From Christensenella massiliensis (GTDB lineage: Bacteria; Bacillota; Clostridia; Christensenellales; Christensenellaceae), in assembly GCA_900155415.1 (NCBI GenBank), contig LT700187.1, forward strand, positions 1,302,001 to 1,366,000: 64,000 bases of DNA, read 5' to 3'. A program made the translations under genes and the position numbers. This document shows, in pieces, positions 30,361 to 38,763 of this stretch; position 1 is the stretch's first letter, and each line of letters begins with the position of its first letter. The notes under the pieces are model-generated. The model saw only the letters and a program-made list of their open reading frames with translations. It had not been told where the DNA came from and ran no database searches.

Positions 30361-31614
30361 ATGGATGATCGCTTTTTTGTAGATTCGGAATATCTGTCGC
30401 CGCAGGCATTGGAAAAAAAGCACAGGCTGGAGACTGACCCGTCCGTCCGCCGCAGCCACATGGAATATCTTCCCGGTATGGAACGGATCGAGTCGGATGT
30501 CTGCGCCAATGTCATAGGGCAAATGGAGGCCTATGATTATGCACGGTATACCGCGAAAGACGTACGGACGGCTCTGGAGCATGAGACCTGTTCGGTCGAA
30601 GACTTTAAGGCGCTGCTTTCGCCCGCCGCCGAGCCGTTTCTTGAACAAATGGCGCAGCGGGCACGGGTCGAGACGAGCAGGCATTTCGGCAATACCGTAT
30701 ATTTGTTCACCCCGCTGTATATTGCAAATTATTGCGAAAACTATTGTGTCTACTGCGGCTTCAATTGCTATAACCACATCAACCGCATGAAGCTGACGAT
30801 AGAGCAAATCGAAAAGGAAATGAAAATCATTGCGGACAGCGGCATGGAGGAGATACTGCTCCTGACCGGAGAGAGCCGGACGCAGAGCGGTGTGGATTAT
30901 ATCGGGGAAGCATGCAGGCTGGCAAGGAATTATTTTCGCATGGTGGGCCTTGAGATCTATCCCGTCAATACGGACGAATACCGCTATCTCCACGAATGCG
31001 GCGCAGATTATGTAACGGTTTTTCAGGAGACCTACGACGCGGAGCGATATGAAAAGCTCCACCTGTTTGGGCATAAGCGCGTATGGCCCTACCGGTTTGA
31101 TGCGCAGGAGCGCGCGCTTATGGGCGGCATGAGAGGCGTGGCGTTCTCCGCGCTGCTTGGGTTATCCGATTTCAGGAAGGATGCTTTGGCAAGCGCGCTG
31201 CATGTCTACTATCTCCAGCGCAAATATCCGTATGCGGAGATGTCGCTGTCCTGTCCGAGACTGCGGCCTATTATCAACAATGATAGGATCGACCCGTTGG
31301 ATGTGCACCAAAAGCAGCTTTGTCAGGTGCTCTGCGCATACCGTATTTTCCTGCCCTTTGTGGGGATCACGGTATCGTCGCGTGAGAGCGCCGCATTCCG
31401 CAACGGCATCGTCAAGATCGCTGCGACTAAGGTGTCGGCAGGCGTTTCTACGGGGATAGGCGACCATGAAAGAAAATACAGCGGAAAGGAGACGGACGGC
31501 GCGCAGGGAGACGAGCAGTTCGAGATCGACGACGGCCGGAGCCTGAACCAAATGTATCGGGATATTGCCGAAGAGGGCCTGCAGCCTGTCTTGAACGACT
31601 ACCTCTATGTCTGA
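30361..31614 (+). CDS. thiH: 2-iminoacetate synthase ThiH (radical SAM)
   Basis: 417 residues. It cleaves tyrosine to dehydroglycine for ThiG using a radical SAM cluster; CENYCVYCGFNC gives the Cx3Cx2C motif. ThiH uses SAM and releases p-cresol, and the anaerobic route (ThiH rather than the oxidase ThiO) matches the organism type. GEIYPVNTDEYR-like and ETYDAERYEKLH blocks are typical. It overlaps the next gene by 8 bp. Confidence 0.96.
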   Translation: MDDRFFVDSEYLSPQALEKKHRLETDPSVRRSHMEYLPGMERIESDVCANVIGQMEAYDYARYTAKDVRTALEHETCSVEDFKALLSPAAEPFLEQMAQRARVETSRHFGNTVYLFTPLYIANYCENYCVYCGFNCYNHINRMKLTIEQIEKEMKIIADSGMEEILLLTGESRTQSGVDYIGEACRLARNYFRMVGLEIYPVNTDEYRYLHECGADYVTVFQETYDAERYEKLHLFGHKRVWPYRFDAQERALMGGMRGVAFSALLGLSDFRKDALASALHVYYLQRKYPYAEMSLSCPRLRPIINNDRIDPLDVHQKQLCQVLCAYRIFLPFVGITVSSRESAAFRNGIVKIAATKVSAGVSTGIGDHERKYSGKETDGAQGDEQFEIDDGRSLNQMYRDIAEEGLQPVLNDYLYV

Positions 31615-32215
31615 TATTCTCTGCGTTACCAACCGGAAGCTCTGCCGTGGGAGCTTTTTGGAAAGAGTCGGGCAAATTGCCCGGGCAAAGCCCGCAGGGC
31701 TCATCCTGCGGGAAAAGGATTTGCCGGAGGATGAATATATAGCTCTCGCCCGCCAAGTCCTGAAAATTTGCGGCGCATACGGTGTAAACTGCTTCCTGCA
31801 TACCTTTGCGGAGGTAGCCGCTGCCTTGGGAGCGGAGTTCTTGCATGTGCCTTTTCCGATATTGATGAGCATGAGCGGGAGAGAGAAGGCAAGATTTCGG
31901 AAGCTCGGCGCGTCCTGCCATTCCGTGGAGGAAGCAAAAGCCGCTGAGAAACAGGGCTGCACCTACATTACGGCCGGGCATATTTTTGAGACGGACTGCA
32001 AAAGAGGCCTTGCCGGACGCGGATTAAAATTTTTAGAGGAGATATGCGCATGCGTTTCTATTCCGGTATACGCGATCGGCGGGATCGATGCGGAAAATAT
32101 CGGGAAGATACGCAAAGCCGGAGCGGCAGGCGCGTGTGTCATGAGCGGGCTCATGGAATGTAAAGATACGGCGGATTACCTCCGCGCACTGGAGAGAAGA
32201 AATGATTTTTCATAA
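31607..32215 (+). CDS. TenI-like thiamine phosphate synthase family protein
   Basis: 202 residues of the ThiE/TenI TIM-barrel family: GLILREKDLPEDEYIALARQ, FLHVPFPIL, HSVEEAKAAEKQGCTYITAGHIF and PVYAIGGIDAENIGKIRKAGAAGACVMSG. It lacks parts of the ThiE pyrimidine site and sits beside a full thiE, so thiazole tautomerase activity (TenI) is the likely role; a backup ThiE is possible. It overlaps thiH upstream and thiE downstream. Confidence 0.82.
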   Translation: MSDILCVTNRKLCRGSFLERVGQIARAKPAGLILREKDLPEDEYIALARQVLKICGAYGVNCFLHTFAEVAAALGAEFLHVPFPILMSMSGREKARFRKLGASCHSVEEAKAAEKQGCTYITAGHIFETDCKRGLAGRGLKFLEEICACVSIPVYAIGGIDAENIGKIRKAGAAGACVMSGLMECKDTADYLRALERRNDFS

Positions 32216-32864
32216 AGAGATGTTGCTCCTGTATGCTGTGACCGACCGAAGCTGGACGGGACGGCAAACGCTGTGTGAACAAATCGAGGAAGCGCTGAAA
32301 GGCGGGGCGACCGCCGTTCAGCTCCGGGAAAAGGAGCTTGGAAAAGAGGAGTTTCTGCGGGAAGCGGCCGCGGCCAGCACGCTTTGCCGCCGTTACGGAG
32401 TGCCGCTGCTCATCAACGATAGCGTTGATGTAGCGCTGGAGAGCGGCGCGGACGGCGTCCATGTCGGGCTCGGTGACGCACCCGTTGCAGAAATACGCAA
32501 AAGAGCGCCGAAAGGCTTTATTATCGGTGCGACAGCGAAAACGGTAGGACAGGCGCGGGCGGCGGAGCGGGCCGGAGCAGATTATCTTGGCGTCGGAGCC
32601 GTATTTCCCTCTCCCACCAAGAAAAATGCCGTCCGCATCACAACAAAACAGCTCAGAGAGATTTGTGATTCCGTGGCGATACCGGTTGTTGCGATCGGCG
32701 GTATCAGCCTCGCCAATATACAGGAGCTGAAAGGCTGCGGGATGAAAGGGGTTGCCGCCGTATCAGCGCTTTTTGCCGCCGGGGATATCCGCAAAGCGGC
32801 GGAAGAATTGAAAAAAGCGGCGCAAGTGGCAGCCGGAAGCGGATACCCACGATATGATTGGTAA
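32202..32864 (+). CDS. thiE: Thiamine-phosphate synthase ThiE
   Basis: 220 residues. Couples HMP pyrophosphate with the thiazole phosphate. Standard motifs are LYAVTDRSWTG, TAVQLREKELGKEEFLREA, LLINDSVDVALESGADGVHVGLGD, YLGVGAVFPSPTKKNA and VVAIGGIS. The start overlaps the TenI-like gene by 14 bp with GGAGAGAAG upstream. Confidence 0.95.
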   Translation: MIFHKEMLLLYAVTDRSWTGRQTLCEQIEEALKGGATAVQLREKELGKEEFLREAAAASTLCRRYGVPLLINDSVDVALESGADGVHVGLGDAPVAEIRKRAPKGFIIGATAKTVGQARAAERAGADYLGVGAVFPSPTKKNAVRITTKQLREICDSVAIPVVAIGGISLANIQELKGCGMKGVAAVSALFAAGDIRKAAEELKKAAQVAAGSGYPRYDW

Positions 32865-32930
32865 AACGACGGAGCAGATGCTCCTTGTAAGCGCAAGCAA
32901 TACGATCAACACTTTCAAAGGAGAAAAACA

Positions 32931-33734
32931 ATGAAAACGGCATTATCGATCGCGGGGAGCGATTCCTGCGGCGGCGCCGGTATTCAGGCGGATGTCAAAA
33001 CGATGACGATGAACGGCGTTTATGCGATGAGTGCGGTCACGGCGCTCACAGCGCAGAACACGACCGGCGTCCGCGCGGTTTTAGAAACGCCGCCCGAATT
33101 TTTGAGGGAACAGCTCGACGCGGTATTCGAGGATATATTTCCGGATGCGGTCAAGATCGGTATGCTGCCGTCGGCTGAGCTGGTGCGCACGATTGCTGAA
33201 CGGCTGCGGTATTATCAGGCGAAAAACATTGTAGTAGACCCTGTGATGGCAGCGACCAGCGGTTCAGCCCTGATGGGAAGCGGTACAGCGGAGGTATTGG
33301 CGAACGAGTTGTTTCCCATCGCGGCGCTCGTCACGCCGAATATCCCGGAGGCGGCGGTCCTATCGGGAGTTACCATCCGTGAAGAGGGGGATATGCTGTG
33401 CGCGGCAAAACGAATCGGAGACGCGTTCGGCTGCGCGGTCCTTTTGAAAGGAGGGCACAGCAGCGGAGCCGCCGATGATCTGCTCTATGCGGATGGAGGC
33501 TTCCGGTGGTTCAGAGGAGAGCGGATCGAAAATCCCAATACGCACGGAACGGGCTGCACGCTGTCAAGTGCGGTCGCTTCCAATCTTGCTAAGGGATTTA
33601 CGCTCGACGAAGCGGTACAAAGGGCAAAAAGCTATTTATCCTGTGCGCTTGCAGCTATGCTCGATTTGGGGAAGGGTGCAGGCCCGATCGAGCATGCTTT
33701 TGCTTTGAATGGCTGTTTTGCCGATAAAAAATAA
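32931..33734 (+). CDS. thiD: Hydroxymethylpyrimidine/phosphomethylpyrimidine kinase ThiD
   Basis: 267 residues of the ribokinase fold. ALSIAGSDSCGGAGIQADVKT is the N-terminal signature, DPVMAATSG the anion-binding part, VLLKGGHSSG the ATP site and NTHGTGCTLSSAVASNLAKG the catalytic GTGC region. It phosphorylates HMP twice to feed ThiE. AAAGGAGAAA lies upstream; a small GGAGC/GCTCC hairpin sits in the 66-bp gap after thiE. Confidence 0.95.
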   Translation: MKTALSIAGSDSCGGAGIQADVKTMTMNGVYAMSAVTALTAQNTTGVRAVLETPPEFLREQLDAVFEDIFPDAVKIGMLPSAELVRTIAERLRYYQAKNIVVDPVMAATSGSALMGSGTAEVLANELFPIAALVTPNIPEAAVLSGVTIREEGDMLCAAKRIGDAFGCAVLLKGGHSSGAADDLLYADGGFRWFRGERIENPNTHGTGCTLSSAVASNLAKGFTLDEAVQRAKSYLSCALAAMLDLGKGAGPIEHAFALNGCFADKK

Positions 33735-33762
33735 ACTATCTGCCGGAAAGGAAATAAAAGCA

Positions 33763-35067
33763 ATGAGAAATTATAAGACTCAGATGGAAGCGGCTAAAAA
33801 GGGACTCGTTACTCCGGAAATGAAAGCGGTCGCGGCAAAGGAATACCGCACGGAAGAGGAAATCAGGGAATTGGTCGCAAAGGGGCAGGTCGCGGTCTGC
33901 GCAAACAAGCTGCATACCTGTATCGAGCCAAACGGTGTTGGCTCTATGCTGCGGACCAAGATCAACGTGAATCTCGGCGTGTCCCGCGACTGCAAGGATT
34001 ACGATGTCGAGATGCAAAAGGTGATGGCCGCGGTAGAACTGGGCGCGGAAGCGATCATGGATCTATCCTCCCACGGGAACACGCAGCCGTTCCGCAGAAA
34101 ATTGGTAAGCGAATGTCCTGCTATGATCGGTACGGTCCCGGTGTATGACAGTGTGATCCACTATCAGCGCGACCTTGCTACGCTGTCGGCAAAGGATTTT
34201 ATTGATGTGATCCGTCTGCACGCTGAAGACGGCGTCGATTTTGTAACGCTGCACTGCGGCATCACCCGAAAGACGATCGAGCAGATCAGAAAGCATAAAA
34301 GAAAAATGAACATCGTGTCGCGCGGCGGTTCTCTGGTTTTTGCGTGGATGAGCATGACGGGCGAGGAAAATCCTTTCTATGAATATTACGACGAAATTCT
34401 CGATATCTGCCGTGAATACGACGTAACGATCTCTTTGGGCGATGCCTGCCGCCCCGGCTGCCTTGCCGACGGGAGCGACGTCTGTCAGATCGAAGAGCTT
34501 GTTCGGCTGGGAGAGCTGACAAAGCGCGCATGGGAAAAAGATGTTCAGGTGATGGTGGAAGGGCCCGGGCACATGCCGATGGACCAGATAGAAGCCAATA
34601 TGAAGATACAGCAGACGCTTTGCATGGGCGCGCCGTTCTATGTGCTGGGGCCGATCGTCACTGATATTGCTCCCGGATATGATCACATCACGTCGGCGAT
34701 CGGCGGAGCGATCGCAGCGGCTTCCGGCGCGGCCTTTCTCTGTTATGTCACCCCGGCGGAGCATCTGGCGCTTCCGGATGTCAATGACGTCAAGCAGGGG
34801 ATCATCGCCTCTAAAATTGCCGCGCATGCGGCGGATATTGCAAAGAAGGTTCCGCATGCACGGGATATCGACGATGCGATGGCTGATGCGCGGCGCACCT
34901 TTGACTGGGAAAAGCAGTGGGAATGCTCGCTCGATCCGCAGACGGCAAAAGGTATCCGTGACAGCAGAGCGCCGGAGCATGAGGACAGCTGCTCAATGTG
35001 CGGAAAATTCTGCGCTGTCAGAAGCATGAATAAGGCGCTGAGCGGGGAATATATCGATATCCTGTAA
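33763..35067 (+). CDS. thiC: Phosphomethylpyrimidine synthase ThiC
   Basis: 434 residues. Converts aminoimidazole ribotide to HMP phosphate by radical SAM chemistry. IEPNGVGSMLRTKINVNLGVSRD, LSSHGNTQPFRR and VEGPGHMPMDQIEANM are diagnostic. The C-terminal cluster motif reads CSMCGKFC, that is Cx2Cx3C, one residue shorter than the classic Cx2Cx4C, in the shorter ThiC form that I associate with clostridia. The ATG at 33763 was chosen because the upstream frame overlaps thiD. It ends the operon. Confidence 0.95.
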   Translation: MRNYKTQMEAAKKGLVTPEMKAVAAKEYRTEEEIRELVAKGQVAVCANKLHTCIEPNGVGSMLRTKINVNLGVSRDCKDYDVEMQKVMAAVELGAEAIMDLSSHGNTQPFRRKLVSECPAMIGTVPVYDSVIHYQRDLATLSAKDFIDVIRLHAEDGVDFVTLHCGITRKTIEQIRKHKRKMNIVSRGGSLVFAWMSMTGEENPFYEYYDEILDICREYDVTISLGDACRPGCLADGSDVCQIEELVRLGELTKRAWEKDVQVMVEGPGHMPMDQIEANMKIQQTLCMGAPFYVLGPIVTDIAPGYDHITSAIGGAIAAASGAAFLCYVTPAEHLALPDVNDVKQGIIASKIAAHAADIAKKVPHARDIDDAMADARRTFDWEKQWECSLDPQTAKGIRDSRAPEHEDSCSMCGKFCAVRSMNKALSGEYIDIL

Positions 35068-35089
35068 ATAATACGGCGCAGCGTGAAAG

Positions 35090-35115
35090 CGGGAGCGGCT
35101 CAAATGCCGCTCCCG
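35090..35115 (+). terminator. Hairpin after thiC
   Basis: CGGGAGCGGC (35090-35099) pairs with GCCGCTCCCG (35106-35115), with a weak T-rich tail. A second stem GGCCGT/ACGGCC at 35165-35180 followed by TTTTGTTT may complete termination against the opposing murF. Confidence 0.65.
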
Positions 35116-35186
35116 TTGGTTTAGAAGCCATATAAAAGAGAAAAGAATTTTTTTGGGAAAACAGGGCCGTTGGTACGGCCTTTTGT

Positions 35187-36539
35187 TTATTTCAACAGCT
35201 GTTCGACGGTCCGCTCGAGCCGCATACCGCGCGAGGCCTTGACGAGCACGGCGTCTCCCGCGTGAATGAAGCCGCCAAGCTTTTCCAGCAATTCGTCCTG
35301 TGTACGGAACCATTCCGCCTCTGCACCTGCATTATGCGCTTCCTCGCAGATATATTTCGCGAGTGCCCCGACGCACAGAACACGGTCCGCATTTTTGGCG
35401 GCATATCGCCCAAGCTCGCGGTGATACTGCTCCGCCTGTTCGCCGAGCTCCAGCATATCCCCGAGAATACATACCCTGCCGCCCTCCGCATAAGCCAGAA
35501 CGTCGAGAGCGGCACGCATAGAGCCCGGATTCGCATTATATACGTCGTTCAAAACGGTGACGCCGTTTTTTTCTTCGATACACATCCGGCCGGCGATCGT
35601 ACGATAGGCCGCGAGCCCCGCAGCGATCTCGTCCGGCGCCATGCCGAGCGCAAGGCCTGCCGCTGCCGCTGCAAGCGCATTGTATATCATATGGCTGCCC
35701 GGCGACGGCACATGCACTTTAAATTCCGCGTCCGGCGCATGGATTACAAAATCCGTTCCGCCAAGACCGCGGCTGTGTATTTCCTTTGCATAAATATCGT
35801 TTTCTCTGCCGAGGCCGAACGCTGTCACATCCGTCCGCGTATCGCGGAGCGTTTTCAAATACGGGTCGTCCCCATTTACAAATACATGACCGTCCGGCTG
35901 CATATATTCCAGCATTTCAGATTTTGCTTTTAGGATGCCCTCCTTAGAACCCAAATGTTCGATGTGCGCCTCGCCGATGTTGGTCAGGAAGCAAAGCTCC
36001 GGCCGGACGATCTTAGCAAGGCTGCGTATCTCGCCGAAATGATTGGTTCCCATTTCAACGACAGCGACACCGTGATGTGCCTCCAGACGGAGTACCGTCA
36101 GCGGAACGCCTGTCTGGTTGTTGAGGTTTCCCTCCGATTTCAATACATCGTATTTTTGAGACAGCACGGAAGCGATGAGCTCTTTGGTCGTTGTTTTACC
36201 TACGCTGCCCGTGATACCAACGGTCTTAACGGAAAAAAGACTTTTATAAAATTCTGCGAGGCATTGAAACGCGACAAGCGAATCCTCTACTAAAATATAT
36301 GGATGGTCTGTTTCAAGCGGCCGTTCTGTGATACAGGCGACCGCTCCGGCCTCGTAAGCGGCGGGAATGAAGTCATGTCCGTCAAAACGTTCTCCTTTAA
36401 TGGGAACGAATAAAAAATCCGGCTCCACCCTGCGGTTGTCGATCACAACGCCGCGGACGTTCCGCGAAAGCAGGGCGCTGTCTCCGCAAAAGGTTCCGTG
36501 CACCGCCTGTACTGTTTGCTCCAGAGAAAATTCTTTCAT
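35187..36539 (-). CDS. murF: UDP-N-acetylmuramoyl-tripeptide--D-alanyl-D-alanine ligase MurF
   Basis: About 450 residues. Adds D-Ala-D-Ala to the peptidoglycan precursor in the cytosol. GITGSVGKTTTKELI is the Mur-ligase P-loop, VVEMGTNHFGEI and TNIGEAHIEHLGS are the catalytic Mg-binding blocks, and NDVYNANPGSMRAALDVLA the C-terminal domain motif. The ATG at 36539 has AGGTG upstream; a GTG at 36548 would add three residues and overlap ddl by 4 bp. Co-directional with ddl, the enzyme that makes its substrate. Confidence 0.95.
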   Translation of the reverse strand: MKEFSLEQTVQAVHGTFCGDSALLSRNVRGVVIDNRRVEPDFLFVPIKGERFDGHDFIPAAYEAGAVACITERPLETDHPYILVEDSLVAFQCLAEFYKSLFSVKTVGITGSVGKTTTKELIASVLSQKYDVLKSEGNLNNQTGVPLTVLRLEAHHGVAVVEMGTNHFGEIRSLAKIVRPELCFLTNIGEAHIEHLGSKEGILKAKSEMLEYMQPDGHVFVNGDDPYLKTLRDTRTDVTAFGLGRENDIYAKEIHSRGLGGTDFVIHAPDAEFKVHVPSPGSHMIYNALAAAAAGLALGMAPDEIAAGLAAYRTIAGRMCIEEKNGVTVLNDVYNANPGSMRAALDVLAYAEGGRVCILGDMLELGEQAEQYHRELGRYAAKNADRVLCVGALAKYICEEAHNAGAEAEWFRTQDELLEKLGGFIHAGDAVLVKASRGMRLERTVEQLLK

Positions 36540-36544
36540 ACCGT

Positions 36545-37585
36545 TCACCTGTATTTTTTAAGGGAAAGCTCTATGATGCGCTCACATAGCTGCTCATAGG
36601 AGATCCCTACGGCCGCTGCCTCCTGTGGGAGCAGACTGGTCGGCGTCATGCCCGGAAGCGTATTCATCTCAAGAAAATAAATATCGCCGCTTTCCGTGAG
36701 GATGAATTCTCCCCGCGCATAGACCTCCAGCTTTAAGAGGCGGCACGCTTCCCGCGCCATTTCCTGCATCCGTTTTTCTGTTTCCGCATCGATGGCGGCG
36801 GGGCATACCTCTTCCGTCCATCCGGCCTGATATTTGTGCGCGTAGTCGTAAAAGCCGCCGCGCGGAATGATCTCGATCGGCGGAAGCGCCCTATCGCCCA
36901 GAATGCCGACTGAAAACTCCCGTCCTGTGATGAATTGCTCCACCATGACCTCGTCCTCATAGCAGAACGCTTCCTCCAGCGCCCGCTGCAGCCCGTCCTG
37001 ATCCGACGCTTTTTCGATGCCGATGCTCGAACCGCCGCAGCAGGGCTTCACGATGCAGGGAAAGCCGACCGCTTCGGCATCATCTATCGCTTCTCCCCTG
37101 TGAAGCACCACGCTTTTGGCGGCTTTCAGAAGACTGCTATCCTCTATCATGCGCTTACTGATCCCTTTATGCATAGCAAGCGCGCTGCCGAGATAGCCTG
37201 TTCCCGTATATTTGATGCCCAGCACATCGAAAAATGCCTGCATGCGTCCATTCTCCCCATCTTCTCCGTGCAGCCCCATATAGACGATATCAGCTGCACG
37301 GCATATCTCAATGACATTTTTGCCGATGGTCCCAAAGCCGCTCTCTCCGCGCGCGGCCTTTACCTGTTCCAGATCGGGCGCCTTTTCGTCGACATGAACT
37401 GCATGAAGCTCACCCTCTGCCTGAAAGACGTCGCGGATATCTCCGGATACCTCCAAGCCGAGGAAAGAATCCACCAATACTGCACGGTGCCCTGCCCGGC
37501 GAAGCGCATTCGTCACCATCGTTCCTGAGGATAAAGAGACTTCCCGTTCCGTACTGAGTCCGCCCGCTAAAACAACAATATCCAT
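36545..37585 (-). CDS. ddl: D-alanine--D-alanine ligase
   Basis: 346 residues of the ATP-grasp superfamily, joining two D-alanines. VLAGGLSTEREVSLSSG begins the protein, GLHGEDGENGRMQAFFD and PCIVKPCCGGSSIGIEK hold substrate and ATP, and FLEMNTLPGMTPTSLLPQEA is the C-terminal signature. The ATG at 37585 has GGAG at good spacing; another ATG at 37600 has none. First gene of the two-gene cell-wall operon with murF. Confidence 0.95.
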   Translation of the reverse strand: MDIVVLAGGLSTEREVSLSSGTMVTNALRRAGHRAVLVDSFLGLEVSGDIRDVFQAEGELHAVHVDEKAPDLEQVKAARGESGFGTIGKNVIEICRAADIVYMGLHGEDGENGRMQAFFDVLGIKYTGTGYLGSALAMHKGISKRMIEDSSLLKAAKSVVLHRGEAIDDAEAVGFPCIVKPCCGGSSIGIEKASDQDGLQRALEEAFCYEDEVMVEQFITGREFSVGILGDRALPPIEIIPRGGFYDYAHKYQAGWTEEVCPAAIDAETEKRMQEMAREACRLLKLEVYARGEFILTESGDIYFLEMNTLPGMTPTSLLPQEAAAVGISYEQLCERIIELSLKKYR

Positions 37586-37720
37586 TCTATAAAGCTCCAT
37601 TTCTAATCATTGACTGAACGGGATTTATTATACCACATCGCAGCGGATGTGTTAAGACAGGTGCAGGACCGCAGGCAGCCTGTTTTTTCAAAAAAATTTT
37701 CCTTGCTTTGCTCTTATATA

Positions 37721-37749
37721 TTGAAATATTTTCTGGTTTCGCTTATAAT
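37721..37749 (+). promoter_or_regulatory. Promoter of tRNA-Thr
   Basis: TTGAAA (37721-37726) and TATAAT (37744-37749) with exact 17-bp spacing, 24 bp ahead of the tRNA. Confidence 0.75.
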
Positions 37750-37772
37750 AAATAAGCTGTTTCTTATATTCT

Positions 37773-37848
37773 GCTGATGTGGCACAGGTGGTAGCGCACA
37801 TCCTTGGTAAGGATGAGGTCACGAGTTCGAGTCTCGTCATCAGCTCCA
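37773..37848 (+). tRNA. tRNA-Thr (anticodon GGT), CCA encoded
   Basis: The acceptor stem GCTGATG/CATCAGC, a D-arm with AGGTGGTA, an anticodon arm CATCC-TTGGTAA-GGATG giving anticodon GGT, and a T-arm ACGAG-TTCGAGT-CTCGT form a complete cloverleaf. Discriminator T is followed by an encoded CCA. Confidence 0.96.
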
Positions 37849-37866
37849 GAGAAAATCTTTTAGTAG

Positions 37867-37900
37867 AGCGGTTTTTGCGGATTCGTAAAAACCGCTTTTG
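37867..37900 (+). terminator. Terminator after tRNA-Thr
   Basis: AGCGGTTTTT (37867-37876) pairs with AAAAACCGCT (37887-37896), followed by T-rich sequence. Confidence 0.8.
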
Positions 37901-37911
37901 CTATTTTTTAT

Positions 37912-38310
37912 TCAAAATTCATTTTTCTCATAAATTTGTGGGTGTAATTCAGCCGATTTCTGCGACACGGGGGGTAAACAAGCGTAAAGTTTTTTGGCTA
38001 AATCCGGCTGTTCGGCTAACTTCTTAAATGACCTTTGCAAGTTAAAGTCCTCTGTTACCCGTTTTTGTTCCAGCCGCCCATAAAAATCATTTTCCGCTTG
38101 TAGACGGCCACTTTCTTCGGTATTTTTCGAGAATTCCGTCATAGTGGTAAAAAAGCATTGTAGCCGATGTTTCTCACTTTTCGCCTCCGATGACCTGCAT
38201 ATCATAACAGTCTGCGCCTTGCGGCAAAGGTTCATGACGCAGCGTATATTGGAATCGGACAATAGCACCTGCGCGATATGTTCCGTATCGGCCGGTAAGG
38301 GAGCCGGCAT
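37912..38310 (-). CDS. Hypothetical protein next to tRNA-Thr
   Basis: A possible 132-residue protein. The ATG at 38310 has AGGGGG five bases upstream; the open frame continues upstream without a better site. It is Lys/Glu/Gln-rich towards the C-terminus (NTEESGRLQAENDFYGRL, LQRSFKKLAEQPDLAKKLY), suggesting a helical soluble protein. I recognise no family. Its place immediately downstream of a tRNA gene, at the edge of an accessory region, could mean it is a remnant of an integrated element. Confidence 0.4.
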   Translation of the reverse strand: MPAPLPADTEHIAQVLLSDSNIRCVMNLCRKAQTVMICRSSEAKSEKHRLQCFFTTMTEFSKNTEESGRLQAENDFYGRLEQKRVTEDFNLQRSFKKLAEQPDLAKKLYACLPPVSQKSAELHPQIYEKNEF

Positions 38311-38763
38311 GACAACCCCCTGTGCGGAAAAAATATCTGCGAATTTTGATAATATGAGGTGCTTTCTTAGAAACGATGATTCCCATATTATATCATAGAT
38401 AGAAAAGAAAAAAGAGAATAAAAATACCAAACAGCAATATTTCTATGAATAGATCGGTACAAAAAACGGGTTGACTGACAGCATTTGTATAAAAGACAAA
38501 ATAAAAGAGAACGTTATCAACAAATCTCTTGACAATATTTTTTCCTTTTTGTATAATGAAGTCGTTAGCAAGATAAACCGTAAATAACGTTTTGTAATAT
38601 TTCAATAAGATTTTTAATATAAATACATTTAGGAAACGAGATCTGCATATTTCCATAAAATATTAGAATACATGGAAAAAGATTTGTTTTTCACGGAAAA
38701 GTATCTGTATTTGCTCGAAATATTGATAACGTTATCAAAATGCGGAAGAGAGTATAAGGGAAA
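38311..38763. promoter_or_regulatory. Control region of the LacI-family gene with promoter and operators
   Basis: A near-perfect sigma-A promoter, TTGACA (38529-38534) and TATAAT (38552-38557), has 17-bp spacing. A perfect 16-bp palindrome TTGATAACGTTATCAA lies at 38723-38738, 25 bp before the regulator's start. A partial copy, AACGTTATCAA, lies at 38510-38520 just upstream of the -35 box. These are typical LacI-type operators and suggest autoregulation. The rest is AT-rich with no gene. Confidence 0.75.

Noticed and set aside
29593-31074. A 493-codon frame antisense to thiG-thiH
   Set aside because: Shadow of two well-supported thiamine genes; no start site support.
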